A stretch of 64,000 nt of DNA. Source: Thozetella sp. PMI_491 (lineage: Eukaryota > Ascomycota > Sordariomycetes > Chaetosphaeriales > Chaetosphaeriaceae). The position numbers were made by a program, and so were the translations under genes. Below the pieces are notes generated by a model. The model worked only from the letters and a program-made list of their open reading frames with translations. It did no database searches and was not told where the DNA came from. Positions 37,871-49,071 of the stretch are shown here, piece after piece. Positions within the stretch are counted from its first letter, which is position 1; each line of letters opens with the position of its first letter. The DNA lies in contig MU270017.1 of assembly GCA_021432635.1 (NCBI GenBank), forward strand, positions 1,428,566 to 1,492,565, read 5' to 3'.

Positions 37871-38834
37871 ATGCGCTCCCCAATCCGTACTAATACGATT
37901 TATCGTCCTCGACGCCGAAAGGATGAGGAGGAGGAGCAGGAGGACAATGGCCCTAAGCCAGAGCGGACGGGCAATGCATCTATATTTCAGCCAGAGCGGC
38001 TGTTTACTTGCCCCTTCTTCAAAAATAACGTCGAGAAATACCGCTGTTGGCGGTCCTGCTCCGGACCAGGGTGGCCGAACGTCCACCGTCTAAAGTATAC
38101 CTTGTCACTCACCTTTATATATTTTATTCTGGAAGGGGGTTACTAATATTAAGTAGGGAGCATTTGTATAGCCGACACCGTCAGCCGATCGATTGTGGTT
38201 GCTGTAAAACAACATTTGCCAACAAACCGGAGCTAGAATCTCACACATTCCCTGAGGCTAAATGCACGCTGCGAGATGACGCTATTGAGGGCATGACAAC
38301 AAACCAGGAGCAGAAGGTGCGGCTCCGCATGGGTGTGACTAGATTTCCCTCAGAGGTGGACATGGAGAGAAGTATACGGGATCCTCTTTCCTTCTGACGA
38401 CCTAAGTCTTATACCCAGCCCATGTCGGTAACCCTGCCAGCGCCGGAGACTTAGAGAGACTAAGTGGAGAACTCGACATATAGACTATGATAACCCTCTG
38501 CCTTCCACCAACATCTCTAGCAGCGACGCCGAACCGCTCCTCGAGCTCCTAAAGGACAGCCATAGCATTACCAGCCTAAGGGCCAGGGAGCGCCTCTCGT
38601 TGGCCATCCAGCATTTTGTTGACCTACCAGAATCGACGCCAGAGTGCTTAGTCGAAGCCTTGCTGCACGAGTGTAGCGACCTTTCTTGAACTCTTCCGGA
38701 CTAACCTAATCGAAAATTTCCAAGACAATCTGTCTGATGTGAATATTCGGAGCTGCGAGACTACCGAGTTCTCTTACAAAATGATTCAGCCTTCGGGGTT
38801 ACTGAGATGGAATCCTGTTCGCTTTTTATGGGGC
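37871..38834 (+). pseudogene. Decayed or unusual C2H2-like zinc-finger protein, copy 1
   Basis: Host family, recognised in pieces. From an ATG at 37871: acidic/basic region, then FTCPFFKNNVEKYRCWRSC and GPGWPNVHRLKEHLYSRH, then a C-x2-C...H...C unit. The KEHL join spans a clean 62-bp intron (38095-38156; TTACTAAT branch, AAGTAG acceptor). Next, EQK can join WTWREVYGILFPSDD through a 37-nt gap (38317-38353) with donor- and acceptor-like ends, very short for an intron. IPSP joins YYDNPLPSTN through a 60-bp intron (38424-38483). About 38681-38690 the frame changes, between HECSDL and LELFRTNL, at a CTTTCTT run. The family (zinc finger, then W-x-x-VYxILFP and IPSPYYD) is widespread in fungi and probably nuclear. 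I read this as a recently damaged gene, or one base miscounted. Confidence 0.5.
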
Positions 38835-38988
38835 CGAAGTGGAAACAAGTAGGCACATTGTCTGCAGTGACAACGCAGCTACTTCGAATATCATAGAAAG
38901 TGACTGTCTCACACAAATCCACCCCTCCCCCTTTCCTTTCCGAGGGCGTCTCTAACGTATTTGTAGAGAGACATGCCTCTTCTGGTGA

Positions 38989-39785
38989 TGGAAAATCTTG
39001 TTTCCGGACCGGCCGCCCCCATCGTCCATATACGTGAACTCCGACCAGTCAGAGCATCTTTGTTTACTGCGCGAGTTTAACGAGCGCCACGGCGCATCTA
39101 TTTTCCAGGAACAGCTCCGTCAAGATGGACTCACCCCGAGACTTGGGGTTTCAGAGCGCGAACTTCAGGAAACGCTATACAGGGCGATGGACGCAATTTT
39201 TGAGCGTTTTCACTCCAATAGGTATTCTGATTCTCCGTCAACGCCGAGCGATTCACATGAGATGAGCTCCGAAGGCCTCGCGCCAGAGAGGACTTCGGCA
39301 GCAACTGGTGCGGACAGCGCCGTGGTAATGGGATCGCAGTTTTCTCAAAGCATTGTCCGAGAAATTAATGCGGTTTCCCCCCTCGGGTCCACATGGATTG
39401 CCCAGTACCTCCAACTCCGAGCAGAGGGGACAAGGAGGGAACGGATGCAGAATCATCAGCCGTTCTCAGCTCACTTGTTTCGTCTTATAGCGGCAGCATA
39501 CCTCCGATAGTGACCCCCGCCGGAGCATATGACAATGGGCTGAGAATCGAGCGCGCTGCTAGTGACCGCACGCAAAACCCCTGGAGCTTCATGGAGAACG
39601 ACCCTCAAGAAGAGACAACAGGCTGGACAGGCTGGCAGCCTGAAGACCTTGTGGATATCTCTAGCACACTGGGGCCTGATTTATTGAATGATGCAAGGGA
39701 AGCCAGCCCGCTGCCTAACTTTGATGAAATGCTGGCAAGCATCTTAGGTGGTTCAGAGTTTTTACCGGTGAACCCGAGCAATTAG
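38989..39785 (+). pseudogene. Headless second copy of the same zinc-finger-associated family
   Basis: Only about 150 bp after copy 1, a second open region begins WKILFPDRPPPSSIYVN, matching the W-x-ILFP...IPSPYY block of the same family. It continues with a Glu/Leu-rich helical part (FQEQLRQDG...ELQETLYRAMDAIFERF) and a Ser-rich tail. No zinc-finger segment precedes it; an in-frame stop lies just upstream at 38986. The frame changes near 39490. A possible 88-bp intron (donor GTACCT near 39403, acceptor CTTATAG) would join it to the closing acidic stretch ending in a TAG at 39783-39785. It looks like the 3' half left by a tandem duplication. It is unlikely to make a complete product. Confidence 0.45.
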
Positions 39786-42700
39786 AAACCAGCAGTCTTA
39801 ACTACGATATATTTCTTCCAAATGAACGATATATACAGACCTTCGGTCCGAATAATACTTTAATGAGAAGTTACTAAATGATTATAAACAAATTAAGAAG
39901 GCGGGGGTTTCTTAACACATGATTTTTAAACTCATATACTACATACTATATGTAGTATATGAGAGTAGTATGTAGTATCTCTTAACGCTCTATACACAGC
40001 CCTCCTTTCTTAGCTGGATTTAGAGGACTATATCGTTGCGGTCTTATCCCTCCGTGATAGTAGCTCCATGGCCATTATCTGAATTTGAGAGGAATCTATG
40101 GTATGTCTTTAAGCGACGATCCCACGTTCAGGCTAGCGCGAGCCGCCAGCATTGCGCGGCTCGGCGGTGTGAGCGTGTCTATAGAGCGGCGGCGGTCAGC
40201 CAACTTCGGCGAGGTCATTGACAACTATCCAAAGACCCCTCTGACAAGTGAGAGAGTATATTGTGCATCGTCTCGTAAGCTCCTAGTCTTGTCCGAGGAA
40301 CTCCTGGTCGATCGCTAACTAATCTAGAAAAAGAACTCCGCGTGTTGCAAACTATACTGAGTTGAGCTGTGGTCATTACATGTGCTACAGCCTTGACTAG
40401 GTTATTACAGTCTGTTTTCGATCAATCGCTCTTTGCCGTGCTAGATTGAACCATGTGGCTAGGATATAGTTAATGTTAGAGCGACGTACCTTTAAGGTTG
40501 CTTGGCTACGCTCGGCGTGGAACCTGCCCAGCCTCGATCTAACGTCATCAGGCTGTCCAAGTACGGTCTATAGTTTGTAATGAATCATACAACGCACTGA
40601 TCTAGTGTACAAGCTCCGCCTCCTTCTTAGATAGTATTATTACGCGCTGGTCAACACCAGCTGCGATGCAAGGCTAATGCTACTGCAGTCTCATAGGGTA
40701 GTGCTGCGGGTAAAATTTTGGGTATATTCAACCCTCATGATTCGTCCTTCGCCTCAGAGACACCGAATGGGTAGATGGATAGAAAGGACCTGGTCTAGGG
40801 ATGCACCTAGATAGGAACGTATTCAGATCTATGAATTTGTGTTCGGCAATTCTATCCTGCTCATTTTGTGGCGTGACTCATGAGGTCAGCAATGAGTGGT
40901 AAGTTGAAGACCCGAAACCTTGGGCGCTGGTATGAGGCGATCGACCCCTATCTCGTTTCTCGAAACAGTCCTGGCGACGCTATGCTCTAGTGGGAGAGAA
41001 CGTCATGTTCGTAGGCCTTCCATGGGCGGCAGCTGTCTTCCAACGGTCTTGGGGCGGCCAAAAAAACTACCAAAAATATCTTGGAGGTGCGCCGGTCGGT
41101 CATGATCCCCGTGCGTACATAGACGTCACAGGATCGAGCCTGGACTCGAAGCGTCTGCACAGATTCCCAAAGAGATGAAGGTAAGCGCCAGTGAGAGACA
41201 GGTTGCAGGGAAGAGCCTTCCAATGACGTAGAGATCCGAGTCGTCTGGCACTGGATTATGGCCCCAAACACACGCTACAACGAGTTCTAGACCTGGTGCG
41301 GCGCCGGGTGGATGAGAGAGAGTCTAGGTCGCTCTTGCACAACAATGCGGCCCTCTCCACCCAACGACCCGTCGTCCTGGGGAATAGAGGATTTTCGGGC
41401 GGGAAGTCTTCCTTTGTGCTTTGGCTTTTAAGCTTATATCAACTCGTCCCAGCATTGCCCTTACACTGGTTCCCCACTGCCAGGAGCTATGTATTAGCAA
41501 ATACGAGTTTCCAGGCGACATGCCCACCGGGACGTTATTGGCACTTTTGGTGCATCCCTGCACCTTGTTTTGAACCCTAAGCCTACCTCACGACAAACGA
41601 GCAATCTCCCTTTTGGAACTAATTTCCCAGTATTGTCTACTTTGTCTGCCAGGTTCGGCCATTCATCATTATGCGCTCTCGGACGAACATGCCTAGGCGA
41701 AGCTTGTTCGGTGGCGCCTGGCGCCACGGCGACTTCCGATGTGCTTGTTTGCGATGGGTTCTGAGTCAGAAATTTCGTGCTTCTCCCGCAAGTTCCGTAG
41801 AACAGGCCTCGCCAGCGCGACTGAGACACCATCGGCAGCTATTGCTATTATTATTATTACGCAATAGGATGTTGGATGCGGGCGATCGAGGCGTCTTGAC
41901 AGGTGCTACAGCCAAGACGCCTCAGGCCGTTATTGCATCTCATGTACTGCATGTAGCGGTGTCATTACCACCTGTCATTGCGGAGGTTACTTTTTCGAGA
42001 CCAGTTCTCATTTCCCTTGCCGCCACTGATCGAGTGTGTCTCGAGACGCAAGGGCCGTCACGTCACGTGGAAACCGCGAGACCAATACGAGGACGGGTGC
42101 CTGGGGACTGTTTTGGCACCAACCCTCACGAGAATAACCAACTCCCCCAGCTACCTACCTAGTTAGCCGGCATGAGCAGGCTCGCGTATCCGGAAATGTC
42201 AGAGGTAGTTGGCTCCATTTTCATTTTCGCGCATTAGGAACAAGAGTCATGACGTCGATGGGGAAAGAAACAAAACAAAAGGAGATACGAGAGAATAATA
42301 AACATACCCGGCCTCGAAGGCCCTTGTAGTAATATGGCGCGCACCCTAACCGCCGGACTCGGTCACTCGCGGCACCCTAGCGCTGAGGATCAATAAGCTC
42401 TGCAGGCCGGACAGTTTGCTCCCCTCCTCCGAAGCCGTTATTGCCGGTAGGTAACATTGCTACCTTTTGGTGATACACGGCGGAGTAAAAAAAAAAAAAT
42501 GCAGCATGACGGCACGGACCCCGATGAAAGGGGGAAAAGAGAAGAAAAGCATCATTTCTCCTTTAATAACAGTACAAACAATATGGCACGCACCGACGCG
42601 GCTTTGCAGCGTCATGGTCTCCCCCAGATCCCCCTCGCACATTTGCATGGCGCACAAGCCACGGCCCCTGGTCCCGTCTAGGACAGGGGAGGGGTGAAGA

Positions 42701-44316
42701 GGCTCTCGTGGCCCGAGTCGCGTTGCTGCTAAGCTTCCCCGTCGAGCTGCTTCTGCCGAGAGCCGGTCGAACTGGGGGCGGCGAAGGCTGGCTGGACCTG
42801 GCGCGATGAGATCGGACGACAGCTAGCAGTGAATTACTCAGGAGTACCCAGCGGGCACTTTTAATTGTTTAGGCCGGGGACGGTGCCTCATGGTCTCGTA
42901 GCAGTAGCACTAGTGGGCGCCACGGCCCTCCCACGGCGCCTGACTCGACCTGCTTAAGCATGCTAGGGCCAGGGGGTGGAAAGCAGAAGGGGAGGTAGAC
43001 AACGCTCGGGCGATCGAAGGTTCCCAAGACCAGCGCAAATGGCGCAGAAACGGTCTGCCAGACGGCGCCAGGCGGCCAGGTACATTCAGTACCGTAGCTA
43101 GGTTTAGGTACTGTACTTGGTACCTCGCGAGGGGGTGAGAAACACACATCAGCTAACGTTAACTAGGAAAGAAAGAAAAAAAAAATTGAGAAAAAAAGAA
43201 CGTGCGCGGGGCAACGAGACCAGCAGCCAGCCTTTAGAGCAACGACGTCATACTACCAGGGCACTTCTGGTCTGCCCGGAAACTGGTTCCTCGGCAGAAC
43301 CTTCGTGTTCGGTCATGCCAAAAGGGCGCTGACCCCTGGCTGGCGCCCTGGGGAGAGAGAGGCCTGGCCCAGCAAAGGTCACATTCGAGCGCAAAAAACG
43401 GCAGGTCGGCTGGTCGGGGCCGCGCGATGCTCGATCGGGACGCCCGCGCCGTCTGCTCTGGCTGCTGAGTACCCCAATCATTTTCCACCTGATCTTATTT
43501 TGGAGGCTGCCTCAGCGCCCCTGCTGATTGGTGACAGTTGGCGCACTAGCATTTGGGGGGGTAGCATGGCTGCTGCTGGAGCGGCCTACAGGATGCCAGG
43601 CACAAGGCACAGAGGGACCTTGGGGTGGTACGGGGTAGTAGTGGCTTGCCTGGTGGCTTGCTTTGTACCGTGGGCATCCCTGTCCCCCTATTCTGGGATT
43701 CGCCGGCTGGCCTCGTGGGCCCCAGTCGGCATGCCACCGCCGCCGCAAGGCCCCCCCCTCCCCTCTTCCCCTGGCTGGCCACTCGAGGAGCGCCGGGTCT
43801 CCTCGCAATCTGTCGGCGGGCACTGCAGCCAACCCATATCGCCGCCCGCCCATGCTGTTGGTGGCCCCGGATCCAGTCGTTCTTGTCCCGCTCGGTGGGG
43901 AGAAAGGAGCCGGCGTCGGTGCCACTTGGCGTTGGGCGTTAGGCTAGCAAGCCGGCCCCAGACCACCTCGCAGGGAGTTGGGGCCCAGATTTGCCTCTCG
44001 TATTCCCTCCTTCGAGGTACACACCCACCATGGCCCTTCCCATGGTGGGTGGCCCGCCAGGCAGGTCCCGGCCTGCCACACTGGATGGTACGTAGCGACG
44101 GGCTTGTATGTAGCACAAAGGTCGGTCCGCGCCATCGAGATACAAAAACTCTTGCACGCCTCCTCCTGCAGTAGACTCCCCTTCCTTCCCTCCTACACCC
44201 AACCCAAGACGTTCGCTCTTAGTCCCTCGCTCCCAGCTGCACTTTTTGCATTTCGATAGCCTCGTGCTTCGTCCAGTCGTTCTATCAACGCAATATACAC
44301 CACCACATCCGGCACC
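39786..44316. other. Intergenic: long gene-poor stretch, AT-rich then GC-rich
   Basis: About 4.5 kb without a supported gene. The part to about 41000 is AT-rich with a perfect palindrome (listed separately). The rest is mixed, with a 13-base A run at 42487-42499. The last 1 kb is the probable promoter of the GPI-protein gene. A 289-codon open frame at 43305-44174 was judged non-coding. Confidence 0.45.
39931..39963. repeat. Perfect 14-bp inverted repeat with 5-nt spacer
   Basis: Arms 39931-39944 (CTCATATACTACAT) and 39950-39963 are exact reverse complements around the 5-nt spacer ACTAT. A further AGTAGTATGTAGTAT run follows directly. It could be a small cruciform-forming palindrome or the remains of a fold-back element; no target-site duplication is clear. 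Confidence 0.7.
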
Positions 44317-45141
44317 ATGCACGGCCTCACTGCTCTCTCCGTCGCTGCCCTCGCGGGTCTGACCAGCGCCTGGTCTTACCCCGACTGCGTATGTTGCCCA
44401 GGAACCTAACAGGCAGATCTTGGTGCGGGATGACTAACGGACATGCAGGAGCCTGACAACTGCTACCGCGAGATGACTGACAGCCGCTTCTACGAGGAGG
44501 CTGTTGCTTTCTGCCCCGGCTACCTCGCCGGCAAGACCAGCGTCATCCCCAGCGACTTTGAGAACTGCGACAGCGATGCCTCCAAGGTCAGCTCTGCCTG
44601 CTCTTGCATCACCTACTCGGCCACCACCAGCACCAGCTCGGTTGCCACCTCGACACCGGCCACCACCACCACCTCGGTCGTTGTCACCACCACCCCGGCC
44701 AGCAGCTCCCCGGCCACCTCTACCGCCACCTCGGCCCCCGTGAGCTCGCCCCCGCCGACGTCCACTGGTGTCTCGTCCAAGACCGAGGGCCACAGCTCCT
44801 ACCCGCACAGCACCAAGATGACCACCTCGACCATCACCTCGACCCACACTTACACCATCACCTCCTGCAAGCCCGAGGTGACCAACTGCCCCGGCAACAA
44901 GGACCACCCCTACACCACCGTCGAGACCACCGTCTACACCACCGTGTGCCCCGTGACCGAGACCCCCACCCAGAACGGCACCTGGGTCCCTCCCCCGGGC
45001 TCCAAGACCACCGTCGGCACCGTCACCACCGGCAAGACCACCACCACCTCGACCCCCACGTCGGTCGTCCACGCCGGTGCCGCCCAGAACGGCGTCGGCC
45101 TCGCTGCCGTCGCTGCTGGCCTCGTCGCCATGCTCCTTTAA
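44317..45141 (+). CDS. GPI-anchored Ser/Thr-rich small secreted protein
   Basis: Two exons, 44317-44388 and 44449-45141, with a 60-bp intron (GTATGT donor, TGACTAACGG branch, ATGCAG acceptor), give 254 residues. A signal peptide (MHGLTALSVAALAGLTSAWS) leads to a cysteine-bearing head: DC-EPDNCYREM, FCPGYLAG, NCDSD, SACSC. About 160 Thr/Ser/Pro residues then carry a second small Cys set (TSCKPEVTNCPG, VCPVTE). The C-terminus, AAQNGVGLAAVAAGLVAMLL, is a textbook GPI-attachment signal. This head type occurs in many filamentous-fungus wall proteins of unknown role. It would be attached by the GPI transamidase whose gene ends this window. Very strong C-ending codon bias suggests high expression. 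Confidence 0.85.
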
Positions 45142-45849
45142 ATCTTCTCGTTCCCGCGCGGGACTGGCCAATTGGGGTCGTTGGGAAGCCCTAGGGAGTG
45201 GCTTAATGACTAATGTTGTAAATGATTATAGTCACAACCGGGGAAAATAAACTTTTAATTCATGTGTACATATTCTACCCGAAAATGGACATCACCTAAG
45301 TGTGGTAGTTCCCGTTTGCATGTGCTTGCCGATCCCCGTTGCAGATCTGTGGATGCCGTCCCCATTCCGCCAAGCTTGTCCCGATTCCCGGGGAAGTTGC
45401 GCCTCCAAGCACGCAAGGCGGAAGCTGGGAATCGCTCGTAGCACCGTACAAATCAAGAACGTCTCGGGTGCCGGCAGATGTTCACATAAGGTTTGTAGCC
45501 GCCCGTCAGCAACACCCTGGGCTCTCGTCATTTCACCGACCGGTTGCGAACAAGCGCTTATCTTTTGCCTGCCTACACCCCATTCGCTAGCCGCAACCCT
45601 TGCTGGACCTCGTGGCCCCTGTTTCGACCACACAACTTGGGTTCTACTCTGCAAGTATGCATTGTATTGGTTCCACCGAACAAGCCATACCCGCGCGTCT
45701 TGGGGTTCGGGGGTTCGGAGCAGCTGGTCTAGCTTCAGGTGCAGCCAAACATGGGCTCAAGATGGTTGCATTCCGTATGCTCCGGACGTCGCCTTGGGCG
45801 CGTCGAGAGAGCCTACCAAAAGGAAGAAAAAAATGGCTTCGACACTCGC
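45142..45849. other. Intergenic: convergent 3' flanks
   Basis: About 700 bp between two convergent genes. Nothing beyond short open frames is seen, apart from the hairpin at its right end. Confidence 0.45.
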
Positions 45850-45868
45850 TCAGGTGAGTGTCGAAGCC
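45835..45868 (-). terminator. Perfect 13-bp hairpin with T-tract at the monooxygenase stop codon
   Basis: Arms 45835-45847 and 45856-45868 (GGCTTCGACACTC and its exact complement) flank an 8-nt loop. Read on the minus strand, the hairpin contains the TGA stop of the monooxygenase gene and is followed at once by ATTTTTTTC. The form is that of a bacterial intrinsic terminator, yet the setting is a fungal gene with an intron. RNA polymerase II does not use such terminators, so an mRNA-structure or pausing role, or chance, is more likely. Confidence 0.5.
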
Positions 45869-47687
45869 TCCGCCGCGAGATGCCCGGCCAACCCTCTGTA
45901 GTCGTTTACCCGATACGGTTCAAAAAGCTCCCTCCACCACGCACCTTTCCTCCGTGCACGCAACCCCATGTCCTCCAGCAGCATGTCGACGTATGGTATG
46001 CTGTCGAAAACGAGATCTGGGTACCGGTCTCCTGAGCCACCCGCCTCTCGGGGATGCCGCAGTCGCTCGTATTCGGCGTGGTAGAAGGTCTCGTACTTGA
46101 CGCGCCTGAGCGTCTCCGGACTTGGGTCCTTGAGATGCGGAATCTTGTTCTGGAAGAATGCTGTGATCCATAAGGCTTGCGCCTGGGCTAGTATAGTTGC
46201 ATGTATTGAAAGGTGCGCCCCAATGACTGCGAAGTTTCGGCTCTCTAGGAACCTTGGCTGCCAAGGTACCAAGAAACGGTATAGGTAGTAGGAGCTTGGC
46301 TCCGAGTTGCTCTCACTGCCACCTTTGACATCACCAGGACCCGGCTGCTGTGGGAGGCTTCTCGCGGCTTGTCGTAGAAATGGAGTCTCGGCCAGGATTC
46401 GAGCCTGCACTTCTCTCTTTAAAGTGCTCTCCGCTGCAACTTCCCCATTGCTTCCGCTGTGGGTTGTTGGGATGCCGAGGTGGGAGGCGATACCCTCGGG
46501 GGAAAACTGTATAGTGGGCTCGGCTTTCCACCCAGTGCAGCACACCACCATGTCTGTGGCGATCCGTGTGCCGTCCTGCAGATGCACAGCGTCTGTGGAC
46601 AACTCGGAGATCTCGCTGGTGTGCACGATTATTTTGCCCTGTCTGGCGAGCTCCAGCCAGCTGGTGTCGTAGTTGTGCACGCCCAGAGAGTTCCCCATCC
46701 ACGCGGTCGAGGTCCACGGGCGAAGCGGCTTGGTCCTGGGGTCGTTGTCGTAGCCATTGGCCAAATCAACCTGGCGGTCGAGATGCCACCAGAACCAGGC
46801 GCATATCCATTCTCCCAGCCTGGTGCGGTGCAGCAGCCATCTCAGGAGCCAGGATGACCCAAACGGGGCAGGGTCAAGCAAACTCCATATCCTCGTGGAG
46901 GACAAACGGGAGATTGAGGTCTTGAAAAAACCGAAGAGCCGGACAATCGCCGGCCAAACCCGGCTTGGACCACCTCCGGACGGCCTCATCACCATGTGGA
47001 CCTGGCTGCCTGCGCGGGCGGCACTGTAGCAAACATCCCAGGCGGATTTGTTTCCTCCCAACACAACTACTGTCTTTGCAGCCTCGATCTCTTTTCCGCG
47101 GCTCTTAAGCTGCTTCGAATGCAGTATTGGCCCACAGAACATATCCTGGCCTCGGAAGGTCGGGATGAATGGCTCGGAGGTCAAGCCGGTCGCCAACACC
47201 AGCTTGGCCGCGATCACCTCGGTTTCTGGTTGAGCCATATCCGTCTGGCCTTCACCAGCGATCCTGTACCGAACGCTCCATTTTCCAGTGTCCAGAAGCG
47301 TCGCGCTAGTAACCGCAGCTCGCAGCCGAACCGGCAGCCTATAGTGGGCGACGAAATCGCACAGATACCGGTGTACTACCTCTCCGGGGATGTGCTGCCC
47401 TTGCTTCATCCCGTACCGTTCTACATCCAAGGGGAAATCACTAAACTCGTAGGATCCGACAATATTGTTTGTCTTGAGCCCAGTGTATAGCCTCTCCTGG
47501 GCCCATGTACCGCCTACTGTGGCTGACGAGTCCATAACAGCGACATTTGCGCCGGGGCAGACCTCTAGGTAGGTCTTCGCCATCGCCAAGCCGTGCCAGC
47601 CTATGGACTCATCAGATCAAGAGGCCGTCCCGTGGGGAATGCATGTTACTTACCGGCTCCTACGACGAGGAGATCAATGTGCTCCAT
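45850..47687 (-). CDS. Flavin-dependent monooxygenase (FMO/BVMO-like)
   Basis: Two exons, 47687-47654 and 47600-45850, give 594 residues; the 53-bp intron splits the first dinucleotide-binding motif, which reads VVGAGWHGLAMAKTYL (8-23) after joining. FAD binding is further supported by the ESS-like VMDSSATVGGTW block and the LATGLTSEP motif. The FxGxxxHS-like segment reads FRGQDMFCGPILHS, and a second Rossmann motif, VVVLGGNKSAWDV, would bind NADPH. A Trp/aromatic-rich hydrophobic region near 250-290 suggests membrane association. Such enzymes hydroxylate or oxygenate small molecules in catabolism or secondary metabolism. It is divergent from the DUF4863 gene across a 594-bp shared region. 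Its stop codon lies inside a perfect hairpin. Substrate unknown. Confidence 0.85.
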
Positions 47688-48281
47688 ATTGCGTTCGATC
47701 GTGCGCCAACCTTTCCGTGTATCTCAGCGGCGGAGCAGGACCCGGGCAGGCTAGGCGGTCAAACCGGCCCGGACACCGATGCCGATCGAACCGGGTATTG
47801 GCTTCCGGCTTGGCCGGCCCGCAAGGTCTGCCTTGCGCTGAGCGGGTTGCCACCGCGATGACGAGCTCGGTAGGCGGGCGAACTGAACAGATTGGATCCT
47901 GGTGGCTACCAGCGGCTCTGGACGTCGGGATCTAAGGTGGGCTATCCCAGCGCATTTTATGGGTGTCCTCCGTCTCCCCTCACCTACATCTCGAGCTAAC
48001 CATAAGCTGGTGAGATGGACCGAGTTAGCCAATTAGTACATGTCTTACAGGCCAGCGGCAGATAACGTCGGCTTCTATGCCAAAGTTCGAACTAGAACCC
48101 CGCCTCCCCCTCACTTTAGGTCGGCGTGGGGTGTCATGCGCGACACCTGCAACATTGCTTGGATGTACCACTCATGAGATAACCGCCGTTCCATAACAAA
48201 TAAAGCGTCTATTTCGGACACTTCGCTGCCAAAATCTTGGTATCGGCGACTGAAGGTCATCAGCGGGAACTCTCGTTGAAC
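47688..48281. promoter_or_regulatory. Shared divergent promoter region, monooxygenase and DUF4863 genes
   Basis: 594 bp between two divergent start codons. No open frame of note and no clear TATA box. The arrangement would allow joint control of the two genes; no specific binding site was identified. Confidence 0.45.
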
Positions 48282-48915
48282 ATGGATGCATCTACGAGAA
48301 AGACAGATCAGGCGACTGTACTCGATCTTTCCAAGTATCCCAATGCGGAGAAGTTCGTGTCACGATGCTGCGACTTCTTCAACGAGGTTCAAGATTTGTC
48401 CGTCTACCCCCAGCGCCAAAGTCATGAGAGCGTTCTTGACTGACCTGCTTAGGACACCCGGTAAGGATCTGGAGGCGCGTCTTAACCGAGAGTACGGACC
48501 TGGGAATCCGTACTATGAGGACTTCTGCCGCTACATCAAGGAAGGGCTTGAAGAGGGCTGGGTTGCCGAGACAGAAATCACCGGCCCCAAGTATCGCCGG
48601 GGCAAAATCAGTTTGCCGACAGCCGAGACACGCTACTTCAGCATCACCACCGTCTACATGGAGAGCCAGGAGGAGTTCCGTGGGCAGTACCATGCGCACC
48701 CGTATGGAGAGATCAACTGCGTCGTCCAGCTCGACAAGACGGCCGAGCTGAAGGGCATGCAAGGGTGGCAGGGGGCCGGGTGGACGTCGCCGGGACCTGG
48801 AACGCACCACTATCCCGAGGTTCGCAACGGGGCCTTGGTGGCCTTGTTTTTCCTGCCTGCCGGGAGGATATCCTACAATGCCACCCCGGGCGCTCCCCAG
48901 CCGATCGCAGTCTGA
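48282..48915 (+). CDS. DUF4863 protein, 4-hydroxylaminobenzoate lyase-like
   Basis: Two exons, 48282-48397 and 48453-48915, give 192 residues, a normal length for the family. The 55-bp intron ends TTGACTGACC...TTAG, a clear branch and acceptor, but the donor is GTCCGT, not consensus. The join is supported because it restores NEVQDLTPGKDLEARL. The body contains YGPGNPYYEDF, GPKYRRGKISLP, and a cupin-like metal site: HAHPYGEIN (His119, His121, Glu125) and GPGTHHYPEV (His157/158). Bacterial relatives (PnbB) convert 4-hydroxylaminobenzoate to protocatechuate and ammonia in nitroaromatic breakdown. In fungi the true substrate is unproven. An ATG at 48282 is used; the frame extends upstream without one. 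Divergent from the monooxygenase, convergent with the hydrolase. Confidence 0.8.
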
Positions 48916-49071
48916 GCATAGAAAGCTTACGCATGGAAGAAAAGCGTGGAGATAATACGACAAGACCCAAGGAGTGCAATGTTTAATCGCTGCGCAAACC
49001 ATCAAATACCAACGCCATGCCTACCGACTGTAGCCTCCCGTTATGGCTTGCTATGTTTGTACTTGACCGCG

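Noticed and set aside
43305-44174. 289-codon open frame on the plus strand
   Set aside because: Low-complexity, Arg/Pro/Gly-rich translation with no recognisable family, and overlapping frames equally long on both strands; typical of GC-rich promoter DNA.
44434-45171. 245-codon Gly-rich antisense frame over the GPI-protein gene
   Set aside because: Reverse reading of ACC-rich Thr codons; explained by the sense gene.
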